Origin: Acanthamoeba castellanii str. Neff
Lineage: Eukaryota; Discosea; Longamoebia; Acanthamoebidae
DNA length: 64,000 nt
Direction of reading: 5' to 3'
Assembly (NCBI RefSeq): GCF_000313135.1
Contig: NW_004457343.1
Span: forward strand, 531,321 to 595,320
Shown: positions 44,755-56,906 of the stretch, piece by piece
How the letters are laid out: each line of letters starts with the position of its first letter
How positions within the stretch are numbered: position 1 is the first letter of the stretch
The notes under the pieces: generated by a model
Databases searched by the model: none
Seen by the model: the letters and a program-made list of their open reading frames with translations, nothing else
What the model was told of the DNA's origin: nothing
Translations under genes and position numbers: made by a program

Positions 44755-47700
44755 TCACTGCAGTGATGAGAAGGACAGCTTCTTGCGGGGTCGGGTGGGC
44801 GACGTGACCGAGCCGCTGCCGTTGGGGTGGAGCGAGGGGGTGACCGCCGATGTGAGCCGTCGGGCGAGACCGTCGTCGTCGCCCCGCACGCCCGCCGGCG
44901 TGAGCAGGCCGTCCATCACCGTTTCGTCCATCTCGCCGGCCGAGAGCAGCGACAGGCCCATCTGGGGCGCCTCCTTCCGTCGGCCACCGCCGAAGCCAAT
45001 GGCCGGAGACGCGCAGAAGGTGTCCCACTCCTTGGCCTCCCGTTCCTCGTCGTCGAGGCCGAAGAAGATGTCGTCGACCACCGTAGTCGTCGTGGTCGCG
45101 TTGACGGATGACGATGAAGAGGAGGCCTCGGCCGACGACAGGTCGCCGATCAGTTCGTCGATGCTCTTCACCTCGCCCTCGAAGGTGTCTTCCAGATACT
45201 CTTCTTCGCAATCGGGGCGCTGGATTGTTGTATCCGCTTCCTCGTCATCCTCGTCGTCCTCTTGCTCGCCGAGTTCCTCCTGCAGATCCGCGAACAGGTC
45301 GTCGTTGCTCGAGTGTCTGCTGGCGGGCACGTGGTCGTCGTCCTTGCCGTCACCTGGCCAGCAGTGGGGCAAAGAAAGGTGGCAGGTCAGCAAGCGTGTC
45401 ACCAATCACAAGGAAAACAAAGTCTAGCTCTGGAAGGAAAACAGGCTGTACCGTTGGGTGGCTTGAAAGTGATGTCGAGGACGGAATAGTCGCCCAAGGC
45501 CGTTTCGTCGGCGCAGTGGCTCTCATCTTCTTCAGCTTCATCGGCGGAATCTCCAAGCCCGCCGGCCTTGGCGATCTCGGCCTCCATGTTGATCTCCACC
45601 ACGTCTTCGTCTTCCTCCTCGTCGCCGTCGATGGAGACGTCTTCCTCTTCGTCTCCCTCTTCCTCGGATTCGATCGCCATCGACCAATCCACGTTCCCTC
45701 CTTCCTCCTCCTTCTCTTCCTCGTCACTTCCTTCATCTTCGTTTGCCAAGGTCGTTTCGCCGACCTGCTCGACCTCAGTTTCCTTCTTATTTTCTGCGTC
45801 CTCATCGTCGCCGTCATCGCTCAGCCCGACGTGCTCGGTCACGGCCATAGTTGCGTTCAATTCCTCCTCGTCCTCTCCCTCTTCGTCGCTCTCGAGTTCG
45901 CGCAGGTCGAAGCCGAGCGAGACCCGCTTCTTCTTGACCTCGTCTCGCACACTCCCCCGGATCTCCACCGAATAGTCATCCGGCGCGAAGGCCTCTTCAG
46001 GCTCGGCCTCGACCTCGGCCTCCGCGTCGCCGTACTCCAGCTCGGCCTCCTCCAGCTCGTCAAAATCTGCTTCGCCGATTTCATCGACCTCCTCTTCGGC
46101 GCCATCGTGGTCAACGTCTCCGTCTGCGGCATGTCTCAGAGCGGTGATGTTGGTCGAGAATTGCTGCGTGCGGCCCAAGTCGCCGTCTTCGAGGTCATCG
46201 AGCGCCATGGAGAGGTCGTTGAGGGCGTCTTCTTGCCACCCCTTGTCCTCGCGCAGGATGTTCGAAGTGAGCCTGTCGGCCATCAGGCTGATGAGCGCAT
46301 CCTGGCGCTCCACGGCCGCCCCGAGGTCATCCTCTAGAGGTTCGTCGTCGTGCTCGAGGTCGTCGAGCTGTGCGAGCACATCCTCATCGCCGAGATGCGC
46401 GAGCGCGTCCTTGTGCGAGTACGCGGCGGCGAAGGCGGCGCAGCTCTCCAGTCCAGCGGGCAGCGGAGTGGAGGTGGCCTGCAGGAAGGAGTCCTCCTTC
46501 ATTAGCCACGCGTCCTCGTCGTCCTCCATCTTGAAGGCCGGCTTGAACGGCTGCCGCTCGGGGCCGGTGCCCACTGTCCCGCTGCGGGCCGGAGCGAAGG
46601 AGTCCATAAACGAGAGCGGGTCGGAAGCGAAGGGGCTTTCGGCGGGCGAGGAGGCGGGCGAAGGGGAGCGGAGAGGCGCGGGAGCGCGGGAGGCGAACGG
46701 GGGCAGGATTCCGCCCGGCCGATTGAGGTACGAGATGGTCGAGGCAGAGGCGCCCTTGCCGGGTCCACCGAACGGCGAGAAGAGGCCGAGATTGAGCGTG
46801 AACTGGGCCGTCATCTCGCGCATGGGGGACAGCTCCAACCCACCCACGTGGCCGTCGGCCATCCTGCCCCATCTCTGCTGCTCGCCGTCGCTGCTCGATC
46901 CGCTGGTGTTAAGCGGCGACGAGAGCACGCCGCCGCCGTTCGGCGAGGCCTTGTCCTCGTCGGTCAGCTTGCTGCGCGAGAACATCGCCTTCTTCATCGC
47001 CACGGTCGAGCCGCCTTGAATGCGTAGAAGGGTCAGCGCTGGACGGAGAGTGCACGCACCACAATAGCAGCTCTGGTACGAATTCGCACGTACCTGCAGC
47101 CCTCCCCGATCCGATGCTGAGGCGGGGCCTTCTCTGCTTGGCGGCCCGGTGGATGGAATCAACCATCCGCTCCTGGTCCTCGCGCTTTGGCAGCGGAGTC
47201 GCGCCGACCTGGGCGGGCATGTCTGCGGTCTCGTCCTGGGCTTCGTCCAGGCATTTCTCGAGCGCGAGATCAGGCGTAGGTGGCAGAAGTTCAAACCCGG
47301 TGCTGTTGTGTGTGAAGCATGTGATCTCTTAGCAATGAGCGCTATCGACGTGGTACTGCAACGCACGTACCTGGCGTCGGCGCTCCCTCGCGAGGGGGTT
47401 TGCAGTCCCAGTGGTCTGCGAGAAGGCGTGGCAGGAACTGATAGAGGCGCGTGTCAGGATAACAGCAGTTACGTGAAACAATAACGGCTGGCTTACCGGT
47501 GATGCTCGGCTCTGGTGGGAAGAGTTTGCGTAGCTCTGTCGTCTGTTCCTGCAGAGCGGGGAGCTCTTCGTTGAGACTGTTGTTGAACGCTGAGAGGGCG
47601 GAGAGGCGATTTTGATGGGCATCCAGCAAGTTCGTCAGCATGGGCGCATCCTCTGTGAGTTGGCTGCCTGCTGCCAACACACAGAGGAAAATATCATAAA

Positions 47701-49220
47701 TGAGCACAATCACCACACCAACTAAACGCACATTCAGATGGCGTGGTACCGTACCAGCATGTGACCGCTCTAGAAGGTGGTTCGACTCGATCCGTTTCTT
47801 CACTATCGACAGGGACAGGTTCCACAGTTTGATGAGTGTGAGAAGATCCAACTGGTCGTCTCTGAGCGGGTTGACCGAGAGCAGCAGCTGGCACTCTTGG
47901 TAGCTCAGCGTCTGTACGGCCGTAGACGCAGCTTGCGCGGTGGCGGGCGAGACAGGGGAGCACATGGACGACGACAGCAGCTGCTGACGGAGCGACGCCA
48001 AGTCGCTGTACATATCCGCCTGGTTCAGCGCGAGCTTGCTCGATTTGCCCGATGCGATGTTGTCCAGCATATCTAGTAGGGAGAGAACTGGCATTAAGCG
48101 TGCTCTAAAGGCTAAAGGGAGTCAAGGATAACGCCACGCACCTCGGTTGGCGGTATTCTCTTCGTGATACTTGGAGAACAGACCCCACACACGCTTAATC
48201 TGTTCAATCTTCTTTTGCCTCTTGTTGATGTAATCTTCGCTCTTCTTCTCAAAGCCCGCCAGGCGCTTGCGTTCTTCCTTCAATTTGTTCTGGAGATTGT
48301 GCGTTTGCTGGTGAGCAAACACGATCAGCGAGCCGGGTCATTGAATGGTGCGTACCATCTGCTGAGTAAGACTCCTGTACTCGTTTTCGAGGTCCCGCGC
48401 GCATGTGCGCCACTCACCCTGCACTGCCACGACGGCTTGCGCATGTGACAGGAACCGCTGCCTCTGGCGCTCAATGAGATGCTGTGTAAAGAGAGGAGTC
48501 AGCGCCATGCCACAAGGTCGGAAGCCTATGTCGCGAGACCTTTGGTGCTTTGGCGATGACACCGGCCAGCTTGTAGGTGCCGGCATCGATCAGGCGCTTC
48601 TGCGGAGGCGCGGCGGACGGGTACTTCTTGACCAGAGCGCCCCTGATCGCCGCGACGGAGAGATGCCAGAGAAGGGTGTAGAATCTGGAAGAGTCGAACT
48701 GCCGGTCAGCAGGTGGAGTTTGCTGCTTTGAAGAGGAGCGTACCTAGTGCCGACGCTTTGGAGATGAGACAGTCGAAATGTTCCAGCTGGGATCTCTCCA
48801 TCGTGCTCAAGCTCGGTGATGAGATTGTTTGCGGCCTTCTTGTAATCGTTGAGGTTATTTTTCATGTCAAGAGTCGGCCAGCAACCTTTGAATGCCTTCA
48901 GATGAAGAGAGATGTTAAACAATTAATTTTGTAATGGCACTGGCAACGGTGCATACCTTCTTCGTTTTGTCCCTGTTGATTTGTCGAAGCAGGTAGTAGA
49001 GGACCACTTGCATGCCCTTGGTGCTCGCTTGCTCGAACATGTCGGGATGGAAAGAAACGGCGTACACTTTCTCATTCTCGATTGGGCAAAATCCCAACAG
49101 TAGCATGTTCGCCCACCAGATGTCCTTCGGGGAGACAGCCGTCTTCAAAATCCGTCTCGACTCTCGTCCGACGACGTTTTCTTTGTTCTCTTCATCGGGC
49201 AGGGCCAGCGTGGTGTCCAT
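44755..49220 (-). CDS. HAUS6: augmin complex subunit 6 homologue
   Basis: The start MDTTLALPDEENKENVVGRE is followed by the HAUS6 N-terminal calponin-homology-like domain: ANMLLLGFCPIENEK, FHPDMFEQASTKGMQVVLYY, LLRQINRDKTKK, FKGCWPTLDMKNNLNDYKKA and FYTLLWHLSVAAIRGALVKK. Coiled-coil exons follow (IERQRQRFLSHAQAVVAVQG, LQNKLKEERKRLAGFEKKSE, QIKRVWGLFSKYHEENTANR). The second half (from about 47100) is acidic and disordered and reads through about 600 residues before the last exon (about 45360-44755), which starts GDGKDDDHVPASRHSSNDDL. Augmin nucleates new microtubules from existing spindle microtubules through gamma-tubulin. The N-terminal match is the evidence; the acidic tail is not diagnostic. 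The gene is head-to-head with the AIMP1-like gene, 158 bp away. Confidence 0.78.
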
Positions 49221-49378
49221 CTCTCTACTCGAATCGTGCGTTTGTGATCTGCTTGGCGTGGTTCACAGTTTTGGCGCCAAACGGGGAAGACCGGACGGAA
49301 TAGACAGAATGGTGAATCTGCAGTTCCAGGCCAGGCGCCCAAAGTTGTGGGCTTCGCTATTTTCGACAGCACGCGACC
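49221..49378. promoter_or_regulatory. divergent promoter of HAUS6 and AIMP1-like genes
   Basis: The two start codons face away from each other across 158 bp. No TATA element is evident. The interval is inferred from gene positions. Confidence 0.45.
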
Positions 49379-51204
49379 ATGCAGACCATCCGAGAGGCAG
49401 CTGAGCAGGAAGCCAGAAAAAGATCGGAAGCACAAATGGCGTCAACATCTGCCCCCCTGATCGACGCGATCAATGGCTTCGCGGCTCTCAAGAATGTCGA
49501 GGCGATCGCGTCGTACATAGAAAGCAACAAGCAGGCCGAAGCCTTCCTCGGGGCCACCCCCGAGGATAAGAAGGAGGTAAATTAAATTAATTTTAATTCA
49601 TTCATTCTCAATTCGGATCATTTAGTGCTGGGACAGTCCTGATTAAAGATCTTTCGACTGCAGATTGAGAAGTGGCTGGCATTCGCCCGCAAGGAGCTCG
49701 GCGACACCTCTGGTGGCTTCGAAAAGGCCAAGCACTTTGGTAAGCTTGGCAAATTGCACAAGCATCTCGTTCCCCGGGTGTTCCTGGTCTCGAACAACCT
49801 GACGGCCGCTGATGTTGCTGTTTATGCTGCCCTCCTTCCTCTTGTGGTACGTCCCTCTTGTGCCACAATCTTCGCCACTCATCGTGATACTGATTTCGCT
49901 TGTCAACACAGCCCGGCCTTGACTCGCACACCCAGTTCAGTTTTGCTGGTGCGGCTCGCTGGTTCGACTTTATTCAGCACCACCCTGCTGTCCGCAGCGC
50001 CGGTGTGCCGATTGTGGAGCTCGACCTTAACTACCCCCTCAACCCCGTACGCTCCCTTCGCCAAGTCTGCTGTAGAGGTGGAGAGTGTCGAAGGACGTTT
50101 AGCTAAACCCTCGTATGTTCTCCAGAAGCCGCCCAAGAAGGAAGAGAAGCCCGCTGCTCAGGCCAAGCCTGCGGCGGAGCAGGCCGCGGAGAAGAAGCCG
50201 GAGGGAGCGGCTGAGGCTGGTAAGGCCAAGGCACCCAGGCAACCCAAGCAGCCCAAGGGCCAGGCTGCTGGTACGATACGATTTGTCAGCTCACAGTAGC
50301 GCAATGCCTGCACGTATAGCTGACTCTCGCTTGTTCCTTAGCTGCCGCTGCTGGTCCGGCTGTCCCCGATATCGTCCGTCTGGACATCAGGGTGGGCAAG
50401 ATCACGAGCGTAAAGAAGCATCCTTCCGCTGACAGGTACTCGCCGAGCTGCGTCTTTATACTTGCCCATTTTGAGTTGTCCCGACTGACCTACTCCAATC
50501 GGCAGCTTGTACCTGGAGGAGATCGATCTGGGCGAGGAGAAGGTGCGCCAGGTGGTCTCGGGTCTGGTCAACTTCATCCCCATCGAGCAGATGCAGGTAT
50601 GACATTGCCTTTGTGCCCACCACAGTGCCAGAGGGCTTCGGTTGCTTACTTTTTTTTTGCTTTCCGTAACCAACCTTAGGACGCCCGCGTCATCTGCCTG
50701 TGCAACCTCAAGCCGGCCAAGATGAGGGGTATCGAATCGCAGGCCATGGTGCTCTGTGCCTCGAACGCCGACCACACGCAGGTGGAGCTCATCAAGCCTC
50801 CGGTAACACTCCCTCTTGAGCTCCTCAGCTAACGGCCAAGTGGTTGATGGCTGACCGTTGCGGCGAACCAACCAACAGGAGGGAGCCAAGATTGGCGAGA
50901 GGATCTTCTTCGGTGAAGGCTACGAGGGCGAGCCGGACAAGGAGTTGAACCCCAAGAAGAAGATCTTCGAGGGCCTGAAGCCGGTACCTGCCGCCCTCTT
51001 CTCCGAAACATCACGCCATGTTGTGCGTTGGGCTGCTTACTGATCCCAACTCTTATTCTCTTTATTGTGGCGGCGCAGGATCTCTTCATCAACGCCGACC
51101 TGGTAGCGTCGTACAGGGACAAGGAGAAGCAGAAGGAGCTGGTCTTCCTCACTTCCGCCGGCCCGTGCAAGGCCACGTCGCTCTCTGGCGGCTCCATCTC
51201 GTAA
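49379..51204 (+). CDS. AIMP1/Arc1p-like tRNA-binding cofactor of aminoacyl-tRNA synthetases
   Basis: About seven exons. The N-terminal part is a GST-C-like helical domain ([66 protein letters not shown]), as in Arc1p and synthetase-complex scaffolds. A Lys/Ala/Pro linker follows, then an EMAPII/tRBD OB-fold domain: [100 protein letters not shown] and [20 protein letters not shown]. The domain binds tRNA and raises synthetase efficiency in a multi-synthetase complex. ATG 49436 ([10 protein letters not shown]) is an alternative start in frame. Confidence 0.92.
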
Positions 51205-51446
51205 GCAGCGTTGGACTCTCGCTCAAAACAAGAACGAATCCTGTGGTGCCACGCGTTGCTTGCTGGTTGGTAGGGATTTTATCTTGCTGCTTGTCGTCAG
51301 AATTTCACCAGGTTTGCCAGCCCGAATGTACCCGCTGTCGGCGTGCGGGTGTACGCCAACAGTCCGAACACTGTGCCCTTGTGTTGTGCAAGCCCCACCA
51401 GCAAGAGTACATCTTTTATAGCTACATTTATAGTTTATATTTGTAA

Positions 51447-52887
51447 AATGGACCTCCACCAGAGGCGCCTCGCCCCAACTGCGGGCCTGGCACTGGAAGA
51501 CGAGCTCGAGCAGGCACACCACTCCTGCCACCCAACAGCGCACCGCCGACACAGCAAGCCCAGTTTGTGGGGACCCAAGCCGGCCGGCCGTACGCTGGCG
51601 GTGTACGTCGCCCTCCTGCTCGCCTGTGGCGCCCTCTGCTGGCTCGTCACCACCTACAGCGGCCGGGTGCCCGAGCCCGTGCCCGCCGGAGCTCCGCCAC
51701 AGTTATTCTCCGAAGGCCGAGCGCGGCTTCACCTGGAGCAGCTCATCAAGCAGATAGGCTGGCGTACGCCCATCTCCTCTCCCTCGTCATGTTGTGTGGT
51801 GTGGTGCGTTGCGGTTCGCCTTTCTCGATTCAGGGAAACTGTGCCGCCCAGACGACAGGCAGCGCTGATGCCTCCGTGACGTGCAGGCCAAGCTGGCACG
51901 CGAAACAACGATGTTCTCACGGTCAACTGGTTGCTTGAGAAGCTCAATGCCGTGCAAGAAGAGGCCAAGGTAAGCAACAACAACAACAACTACGAATCGG
52001 GCGAAGGTGGCCGCTCACTCTCACTTGCGCACATCTCCGCCACACATCAGGCGATCGATGGTGGGAGACGCCTGCTGGATATCGAGCTGCAGAGCGGCTC
52101 GAGCGCATACACGCTCTATTTTGTGGACGCCTACATCACCAACACATATTCCAACATCACCAACATTCTTGTTCGCGTGCCTGCCCGCAACAAGCCCGTC
52201 GGTACCGCTCCCGCGTTCACGCCATCACTCACTCACTGTTTCCACCGCCACGACTCACGGGCTAGTGGTCCCTGCGCCTGTGCCACAGATGCCTATTCGC
52301 CTCTCCTGCTGATCAACTCCCACTTCGACTCCGGCGTCGGCGCAACCGGCGCCTCCGATGACGGCGTGGCCACCGTACGCTGCCAGCGCCTTAGGGTCCC
52401 CTCCCTCTCTACCTACTCACACCGTTCTCTCTCTCTCTCTCTCGGGCTGCTGCCCTCATGAAGGTGGCGTGTCTGGAGATGGTGCGGAACCTGGTCTACG
52501 AGCCGCCGCTCGATTACGACGTGCTCTTCCTCTTCAACGGAGCGGAGGAGCCTCTCCTCCCGGCCTCCCACGCCTTTGTCACCCAACACCCGCTCGCCAA
52601 ACGGTACTCGCTACGCTTCCGCTTACCCTTCACCCTCACTCCTTCGTCGCGTACACTCATCACTCCAGTTCACGACAGAGTGAAGGCGGTGGTGAATCTC
52701 GAAGCCGCCGGCGCCGGCGGGCCTGCGCTCGCCTTTCAGATCGGCTCGGCCGACCTCGCCTACGCCTACGCCAGCGTCGTTCCCTACCCGCACACCATGG
52801 TCACCGTACGCCTTTCGTTCCTCCTCTCCCCCTCCACTCCCCCACTTCGTATACTACTGAGCGCCGCGGCCTATCGTCTTACTCTCT

Positions 52888-52918
<31 letters not shown>

Positions 52919-55456
52919 GCTCCGTCGGGCAGGCTGCGGAGATCTTCCAGTCGGGGGTGATCCCCGCCGACACGGACTACCGCATCTTCCGCGACTTTGG
53001 CGAGATCCCCGGCATCGACATGGCCTTCTACCAGAACGGGTATGGGGCCGGTCAACCACTACGCACCGACTCTCGAGAGTCCACTCTCTCCGTCACTCAC
53101 TCACACCCAACGCACTCTCGTGTCGTAGATACGTGTACCACACTCCGCTGGATGACTTGGACGTGGTGACGCCCGGCAGCATCCAACACATGGGCGGCAA
53201 CACGCTGGCGCTGGCGCGGCACCTGACCGACGCGCAGGCCTCCGACCACCTCCTGGCCAAGCCGCGCGACAGCTCCAGCAGCCGAGCCTTTTACTTCAGC
53301 CTCTTCGGTACCCACTTTTCCCTTCTCTTCCTCCTTTCTCTGCTGATGGACCCTCGGCCTGACCGCCTTGCTTGGCCGCGCTCACGCCAGGCTGGTGCGT
53401 GGCCTACTCCGCGCTTTGGGGCTTCGTGGCGAACGTCGCGGCTGCGTGCTTGTGCGTCGGCTTCAGCTGGCGCGCGATTCGTGAAGGGGACCGCACCAAG
53501 CTGCGCCAGATGTACGTCGGCATGCTCCAGGCCGCGCTGGCCGGCGTGCTTTCATCGGTCCTCACCGGTACGTGCCCACCCGCTATTCTCTCTTTTTTTC
53601 TTTTTTTTTGGCTCCGAGCGCACTCTTCGCTCATACAACTCTTGGTCCCCGTCAGCGCTGGTGCTGGGCAACGTCCTGGGCCATCCCCTGTCATACTTTT
53701 CCGCGCCTTGGCTCGGCACCACCCTGCACTCGGCCGCGTTTGTGCTGGGCTTTCTCCTGGTGATGGTACGCCACGTCACCATCATCTGCCACCCATTTTC
53801 TTGAAGCGCTGTGCCACGACCTCACCATCTACGCCTTACTATTGTTTTCTGCAGCGACGAGTCTTCACCGCAATCAACAACGTCCACCAATACGGGTTCG
53901 TAATTGTCCTGTCGACGACAATCTTTCAATCGAAACTCTTACCTTTCGTCCACATATATGTGTGTCTGCAGCAAACCGGTGGAGGACCACACGATTCTGA
54001 CCGAAGCGACCGAGGAGCTGGCGGTGCACGCCGGCATGCTCTTCTTCACCACCATCTCCCTGCTGTTGACCGCCGCTGGCGTCTTCACTTCGTGGTTCTT
54101 CGCCGCCCAGAGCCTGTTCCTCGTCGCCGCCCGGGCGTGGCAGCTGCTCTACCGGTCGGCCATCCTCCCGCGCCTCCGCCACGCTTCCGCCGACCACCAT
54201 GATGCGATCATCGGCTCCGGCCCGCGCGCCCAGCGTGTGCCCGCCCACGGCCTCCCGCACTGGACCGAGGCCCCCGCCAGCGCGCTCTTCTACGCCCTCA
54301 CCGTCGCCCCCACCGCGCTGCTCACCCTCCCGGCCTACCAGGTGGGCCTCGACATGATCCTGCCCCTGCTCGGCCGGGCCGGCGTGGCGGTGCCGCCCGA
54401 CCTGGTGATCGGGGCCATCACGAGTCTCATGGCCCTGTGCCTGCTGGTACCGGCCGTGCCCGCGCTGATCCGGGCCGGCAACCTGCGCTACGCCATCCGC
54501 ATCGCCGGCGTGGTGCTGCTGGTGCTGATCGTCGTCGCGCTCCTGTCGTTCCCCTACGGCGCCGCTACGCCCAAGCGGCTCATCGCCCAGCACACCTACC
54601 ACCGCCCCGTCCAGGTCCTCCACAAGACAGCCACGACCACCGGCCTTCCCACCACGCCCGACGACCAGGCGGCCAAGATCGCGGACATGATCGCCAAGTT
54701 CAACGCCGAGGACCGCAGCGGGAAGCCCGACGCCGACGACAGCTTCGTGCTGCTAGGCTCGTTCGACTACATCCCGGCCGACGTGGTCTTCTCGGGACTG
54801 GACGGGCCGCCGCCCTCGTTCAAGAAGGCCGAGGACGTGCTCTACAACTTCCTGCCGGTCTACCCCTTCCAGCCCTTCATGAGCGCCGTCCAGCTTCCGG
54901 CTGCGGCGCCCGTCGGCCCGGGCCTCTTCTCCTCGGGCCGCATGGAGCACCCCACCATCCGCGTCCTCAAGGACGAGTTCCACGCCTCGACCGACATCCG
55001 CACGCTGGTGCTGTCGTTCGACTACTCCGGCTTCGAGATCTCCACCCTGCGGCTCGACGCCACCGACAGTACCACCACCCTCAGCCTCACCTTCGACCGA
55101 AGAATCATTTTTGTTTTCTATAGAATGCTAACCTGCGTGTGATTGGGTGGCTGCAAGGTCCGCTGTTGGAGTGGGCCTTTTCGTCGACGGAGGACTGGCG
55201 GGCGGGCAAGGTGCCCCACTTCTCCACCCCGCCGCCGGCGGCGCGGGGCGACTACTTCATCCGCCACATCGGCGGCTACGGCACGCGCGAGTGGGTGGTG
55301 CTCCTCCGCATGCGGGGGCTCGACCCGGTGCGGCTCGACACCGCCGGCACCCACCTCCGGATGACCCCCGAGCTCGAGGCCCTCAGCCGCATGCTGCCCG
55401 ACTGGGCCACCTCCTACTTCTTCTACTCCGAAGTCACCACCTGGATCGTCGAGTGA
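51447..55456 (+). CDS. ERMP1: ER metallopeptidase 1-like M28 peptidase
   Basis: The N-terminal signal anchor ([20 protein letters not shown]) precedes a lumenal M28 zinc-peptidase domain: [40 protein letters not shown] (His and Asp ligands), [20 protein letters not shown] (catalytic Glu and ligand Glu), [20 protein letters not shown] and [11 protein letters not shown] (final His). Six or more hydrophobic segments follow ([76 protein letters not shown]) and then a large lumenal C-terminus. A late intron (55069-55129) joins LDATD to [17 protein letters not shown]. All five metal or catalytic positions are kept, so it should be active. Confidence 0.9.
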
Positions 55457-55620
55457 TCATCACCTCTTTCTCTTTCTCGATGAAGATCATCATCGTCGTG
55501 GCCACATCGCGCGGCTGTACAAAAAGATACATAATCCTAATCATCATGATGGCCTTCGTTGTAGTTATGTTACCTTCGTTGACGATCATCCCGTCCGTCG
55601 CACACATCACATGTGTCGCA

Positions 55621-56740
55621 CTACTGAAATCGTTGCTGGTGCTCGGCCAGGTTCTGGCGATAGCCTGGAGGAGGGGAAGAAGTCAAACTCTCTGCGCAAC
55701 CCGCTCATGGGATGGGTTGGAGGAGGGGAGGGGGGAGTACTCTCGAGCAGGGCCACAACAAACCAGACGATGGCGAGCCACACCACCAGGTCGTCGAACA
55801 GACCCACCAGCCCTGGGGAGACGATCATCACCCGTTGAGTGAGCCGTAAAGAAAGAAAGAGAAAAAGAGAAAAAGAAAAAGAAAGGAGCTTGGCGAACCG
55901 GCAGAGTCGGGGATGAGGTCGAACGGGACGAAGAGGTAGAGGACGCCGAGGCAGATGGTGATGGTGGTGAGGATCTTGCGCAGGGTCAGGTCGCCGCTCA
56001 TCACCCGGTTGAAGAGCACCCAGTCCTCCTGCACCCGCTGCATCACCGGCCGGTCGGCGTTCAGGTAGCGCTGGTTGTACTCGTCGACCTTCGCATCGTG
56101 CTGGCCTGCTGGACCCGCCTCCTGACCACCAACCACCCGTCAGCACTCCTTGTGAGCGAGCCGCGATCACACACGACACACACACGACACAACGCACGGG
56201 CTCGACGGCCTGTCCAGTCTCTCGCCGGTAGGCGTCGACACCGGCTCGCTGAAGACCACACACAAACCCACGAATAAACTATTGTGTCAGTCCACCGACA
56301 TCATAGGAAGGAAGGAAGGAAGGAAGGAGATGGGCCATGAGGCGTACGAGGGCGTAGCTGGGGATGAGCATGGAAACGTTGCGCCGGTCGATGGGGCAGC
56401 GAATGGGTCGCTGCTCCCTGTCGGTCTCCCACACGCGCAGTATGCACCCGGCTGTAGTAACATACATGAGAGACGTATGTGCGCGTGAGCGGGTGTCGGC
56501 CCGAGCAAGTAGCATTAGAAGGAGGAGGAGGAGGAGGTGTGGGCAGTTGAGAGGACGCACCACAGAAGGCGTGTCCGCTGCAGCCATGGCCAACAGAGGA
56601 ATTTGGGGGGGGGCAACGTTAGCTGGCTGTGTAAAAAGTGGAGAGGGGGGGCGGGAGGAGGAGGAGGAGGGGCACCAGGACGTCTCAACGGCATCGTTGA
56701 GGGTCTCCAAGCACAGGGGGCACTCCCAGTGGCTGCTCAT
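55621..56740 (-). CDS. RNF170-like membrane RING E3 ligase
   Basis: About six exons. It starts MSSHWECPLCLETLNDAVET. The RING continues CGHAFCAGCILRVW across three splices and ends IRCPIDRRNV. A helical linker (RAGVDAYRRETGQAVEP, YNQRYLNADRPVMQRVQEDW) leads to the DUF1232-type membrane part: LRKILTTITICLGVLYLFVP, FDLIPDS and GLVGLFDDLVVWLAIVWFVV. The last exon gives YRQNLAEHQQRFQ. RNF170 is an ER ubiquitin ligase for IP3 receptors; the phrase F-D-x-I-P-[ED] and the paired membrane helices support the assignment. The substrate here is unknown. Confidence 0.82.
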
Positions 56741-56906
56741 CCTTCTTCAACGAAGGGCAAGCGACGTGGCACGAAACAAGAAAAATAAGAACAACAAAAT
56801 AAATGAGGGGAAATGGTTGTTTTCTTTTAACAGAATAAAGAAACTGATAAATAAAATACACGGGTTGGGTTGGTCAAAATTGTGAGCGCGCTGCGGATGC
56901 TATGGA

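Noticed and set aside
45108..46337. Plus-strand frame of 409 codons with hydrophobic runs that look like membrane segments
   Set aside because: It is antisense to the acidic tail of HAUS6. GAG and GAA codons read backwards as Leu and Phe/Ser, which creates false hydrophobic segments.
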